DNA from: Anaerolineales bacterium | GTDB lineage: Bacteria; Chloroflexota; Anaerolineae; Anaerolineales; Villigracilaceae | NCBI GenBank assembly: GCA_025938055.1 | Contig: JAICQC010000248.1 | Location: forward strand, 1-7,104 | Direction of reading: 5' to 3' | Length of the DNA: 7,104 nt | In this document: positions 5,797 to 7,104 of the stretch, piece after piece | Layout of the letters: every line of letters begins with the position of its first letter | Numbering within the stretch: the stretch's first letter is position 1 | The notes under the pieces: model-generated | What the model was told of the DNA's origin: nothing | The model's database searches: none | The model's input: the letters and a program-made list of their open reading frames with translations, nothing else | Position numbers and translations under genes: made by a program

Positions 5797-7104
5797 TTTC
5801 TGTAAATTCTATAAAGTGTATCATCGATTTTTTCGACCCGGTAACGTTCGGTCAGTTCGGGGGTGTAGATTGTAAAGTAAATCGGGCGGGTATCCAGATT
5901 CTGATCGATATATGCAATGGCGGAGTCTGCCAGCTTTTCCTCCTCTGTGCTCCAGGCTTCATGAAAGGAAATGCCGGTCCTTCCGTCTTCGATATAAGCG
6001 GTGTAGACGTAACTGTAAAGCCTGTCCCAGTTGGCAAATACGATGGCGTCCTCCTCCAAATGGCGTATGATTTTTCTGGCATCGTTGATAGCTTTGTCCG
6101 GGGCAAAGACCGGATAAACATGATCGCGCCGGACAAAGAGCGGGTATCCGTTTTGTATCGCCGGGATGAGGTCCCTGCGGGCATGCCAGAGGGGCAGCGC
6201 AACTAATAATATCATGAGCACAGATTGCACGATTCTGACAGCCCGCGCGTCTGGTAACCGACGGCTAAGACGCAGCAATTGGCTGGCTCCCATCCCGAAC
6301 CAGACAGAGGTGATCACGGCGACAGGCACATAAAACTCCCGATAGACCGAAAATGAAACTGTGACGGCAAACCCCCAGATCAGGAGGAACGCGATCAGCG
6401 GATATAACCCCTCGGGCAACCTTTCCCTTAATAAAGTAATTGCGCCGATCAGGATGAGAAGGATCGCCCAAAATGGAAAATAAGAAACGTATTCAACCAG
6501 TCTGCGGCTGATTTCTTCACCCGTCGCCGAGAAGTAATAGGACCAGAAATGGTTGGCGGGAAAGATGGCAAGGAATCGTTCGATAGGCGTTTCGAACTCA
6601 GCCGCACTCAACCCAAACGCGCTGAGATTCGTTCGATAGACGGTGTTGTAGATACTGGAGGGCGGGTCGTTGTGATCGAGGTAAAGAAAAAAGCCAAAAG
6701 TGAGTGCCACGCCGAGAAACGCTCCTGCTGCCGCGGCGGTCCATTCGGTCCGTTTGCGTGTCGTAAGCGCCATCAATACCAGCACAGACAGGGCGGTCAT
6801 CACCACCGTACTGTGAATACCCACGCTTAATCCGCCTGCCAGACCTGCGAGAAATAAGAATCCCCATTTCCCTGTACTTCGCCAGAGCATGACCAGCAGC
6901 CAGACCGTGGCGAGCATTCCGGCGGCGGGCGCATAGGATTCCGCAACCAGGGCGCGCCACCAGAAGCCTTCGGTGAGCGTGAGCAGGATGGAGGCGCTGA
7001 AGGCGGCGATCCGCCAGCCTCCGAGCAGGCGTACGATCAGGTAGGTCTCTGCCACTGCCAGCGCGCCGAAGAACCCAGACATCAGATTGACACGAAAAGC
7101 GACA
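5793..7104 (-). CDS. DUF2723/PMT-like multi-pass membrane protein, C-terminal part
   Basis: This gene is 5'-truncated by the window edge; 436 residues are visible. The frame stays open past the first ATG (7082), with VAFRVNL before it, and RVNLMSGFFGALAVAETYLIVRLL resembles the start of the second membrane segment in DUF2723 proteins, relatives of protein O-mannosyltransferases. About eight hydrophobic helices occupy most of the visible part. They include WWRALVAESYAPAAG, like the conserved aromatic and AE motif of the family, and GLSVGIHSTV. A soluble C-terminal region of about 110 residues follows, starting near YPVFAPDKAINDAR. The family is thought to move sugars from lipid carriers at the membrane, but activity is unproven and the first catalytic loop lies outside the window. 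The stop overlaps the recJ start by four bases. No functional link to RecJ is evident. Confidence 0.72.
   Translation of the reverse strand, partial: VAFRVNLMSGFFGALAVAETYLIVRLLGGWRIAAFSASILLTLTEGFWWRALVAESYAPAAGMLATVWLLVMLWRSTGKWGFLFLAGLAGGLSVGIHSTVVMTALSVLVLMALTTRKRTEWTAAAAGAFLGVALTFGFFLYLDHNDPPSSIYNTVYRTNLSAFGLSAAEFETPIERFLAIFPANHFWSYYFSATGEEISRRLVEYVSYFPFWAILLILIGAITLLRERLPEGLYPLIAFLLIWGFAVTVSFSVYREFYVPVAVITSVWFGMGASQLLRLSRRLPDARAVRIVQSVLMILLVALPLWHARRDLIPAIQNGYPLFVRRDHVYPVFAPDKAINDARKIIRHLEEDAIVFANWDRLYSYVYTAYIEDGRTGISFHEAWSTEEEKLADSAIAYIDQNLDTRPIYFTIYTPELTERYRVEKIDDTLYRIYRK

Overview
The window looks like chromosomal DNA of a moderately GC-rich bacterium. The split glycine decarboxylase (separate PA and PB subunits), the DUF2723-like membrane glycosyltransferase beside recJ, the short palindromic element with GAAGCAATC arms and the TAGTT-type octamer repeats together suggest an Anaerolineae-like member of the Chloroflexota. 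That placement is an inference from family and repeat style; no rRNA or other marker is present.

Left part (1-2440, all minus strand): a glycine-cleavage operon read right to left. A strong sigma-70-type promoter (TTGACT, 17-bp spacer, TACAAT; 2411-2439) drives a leader of about 335 nt holding a tandem glycine riboswitch (2136-2389) and a GC-rich hairpin (2112-2137) that can act as its expression platform. Then come gcvH (lipoyl carrier), gcvPA and the first 83 codons of gcvPB, which runs off the left edge. gcvPA and gcvPB overlap by 8 bases. The gcvH-gcvPA gap is almost entirely filled by a 78-bp palindromic repeat. gcvT is not between the promoter and gcvH.

The most unusual structure is in the riboswitch. 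The second aptamer's variable arm, normally short, is here a hairpin of about 39 positions built from two head-to-head arrays of five 8-bp repeats (2164-2241).

Middle part (2450-4014): a hairpin terminator, a small membrane protein of unknown function (150 aa, minus strand) and, divergently, a classical short-chain dehydrogenase/reductase (274 aa, plus strand).

Right part (4087-7104, minus strand): the end of a multi-pass DUF2723/PMT-like membrane protein, 5' end outside the window, followed by recJ. The two overlap by ATGA, so they are probably translationally coupled. recJ faces the SDR gene convergently.

The enzymes are all of known types. I see no phage, CRISPR, toxin-antitoxin or defence system, and no tRNA or rRNA gene. 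The novelty lies in the non-coding structures of the gcv operon.
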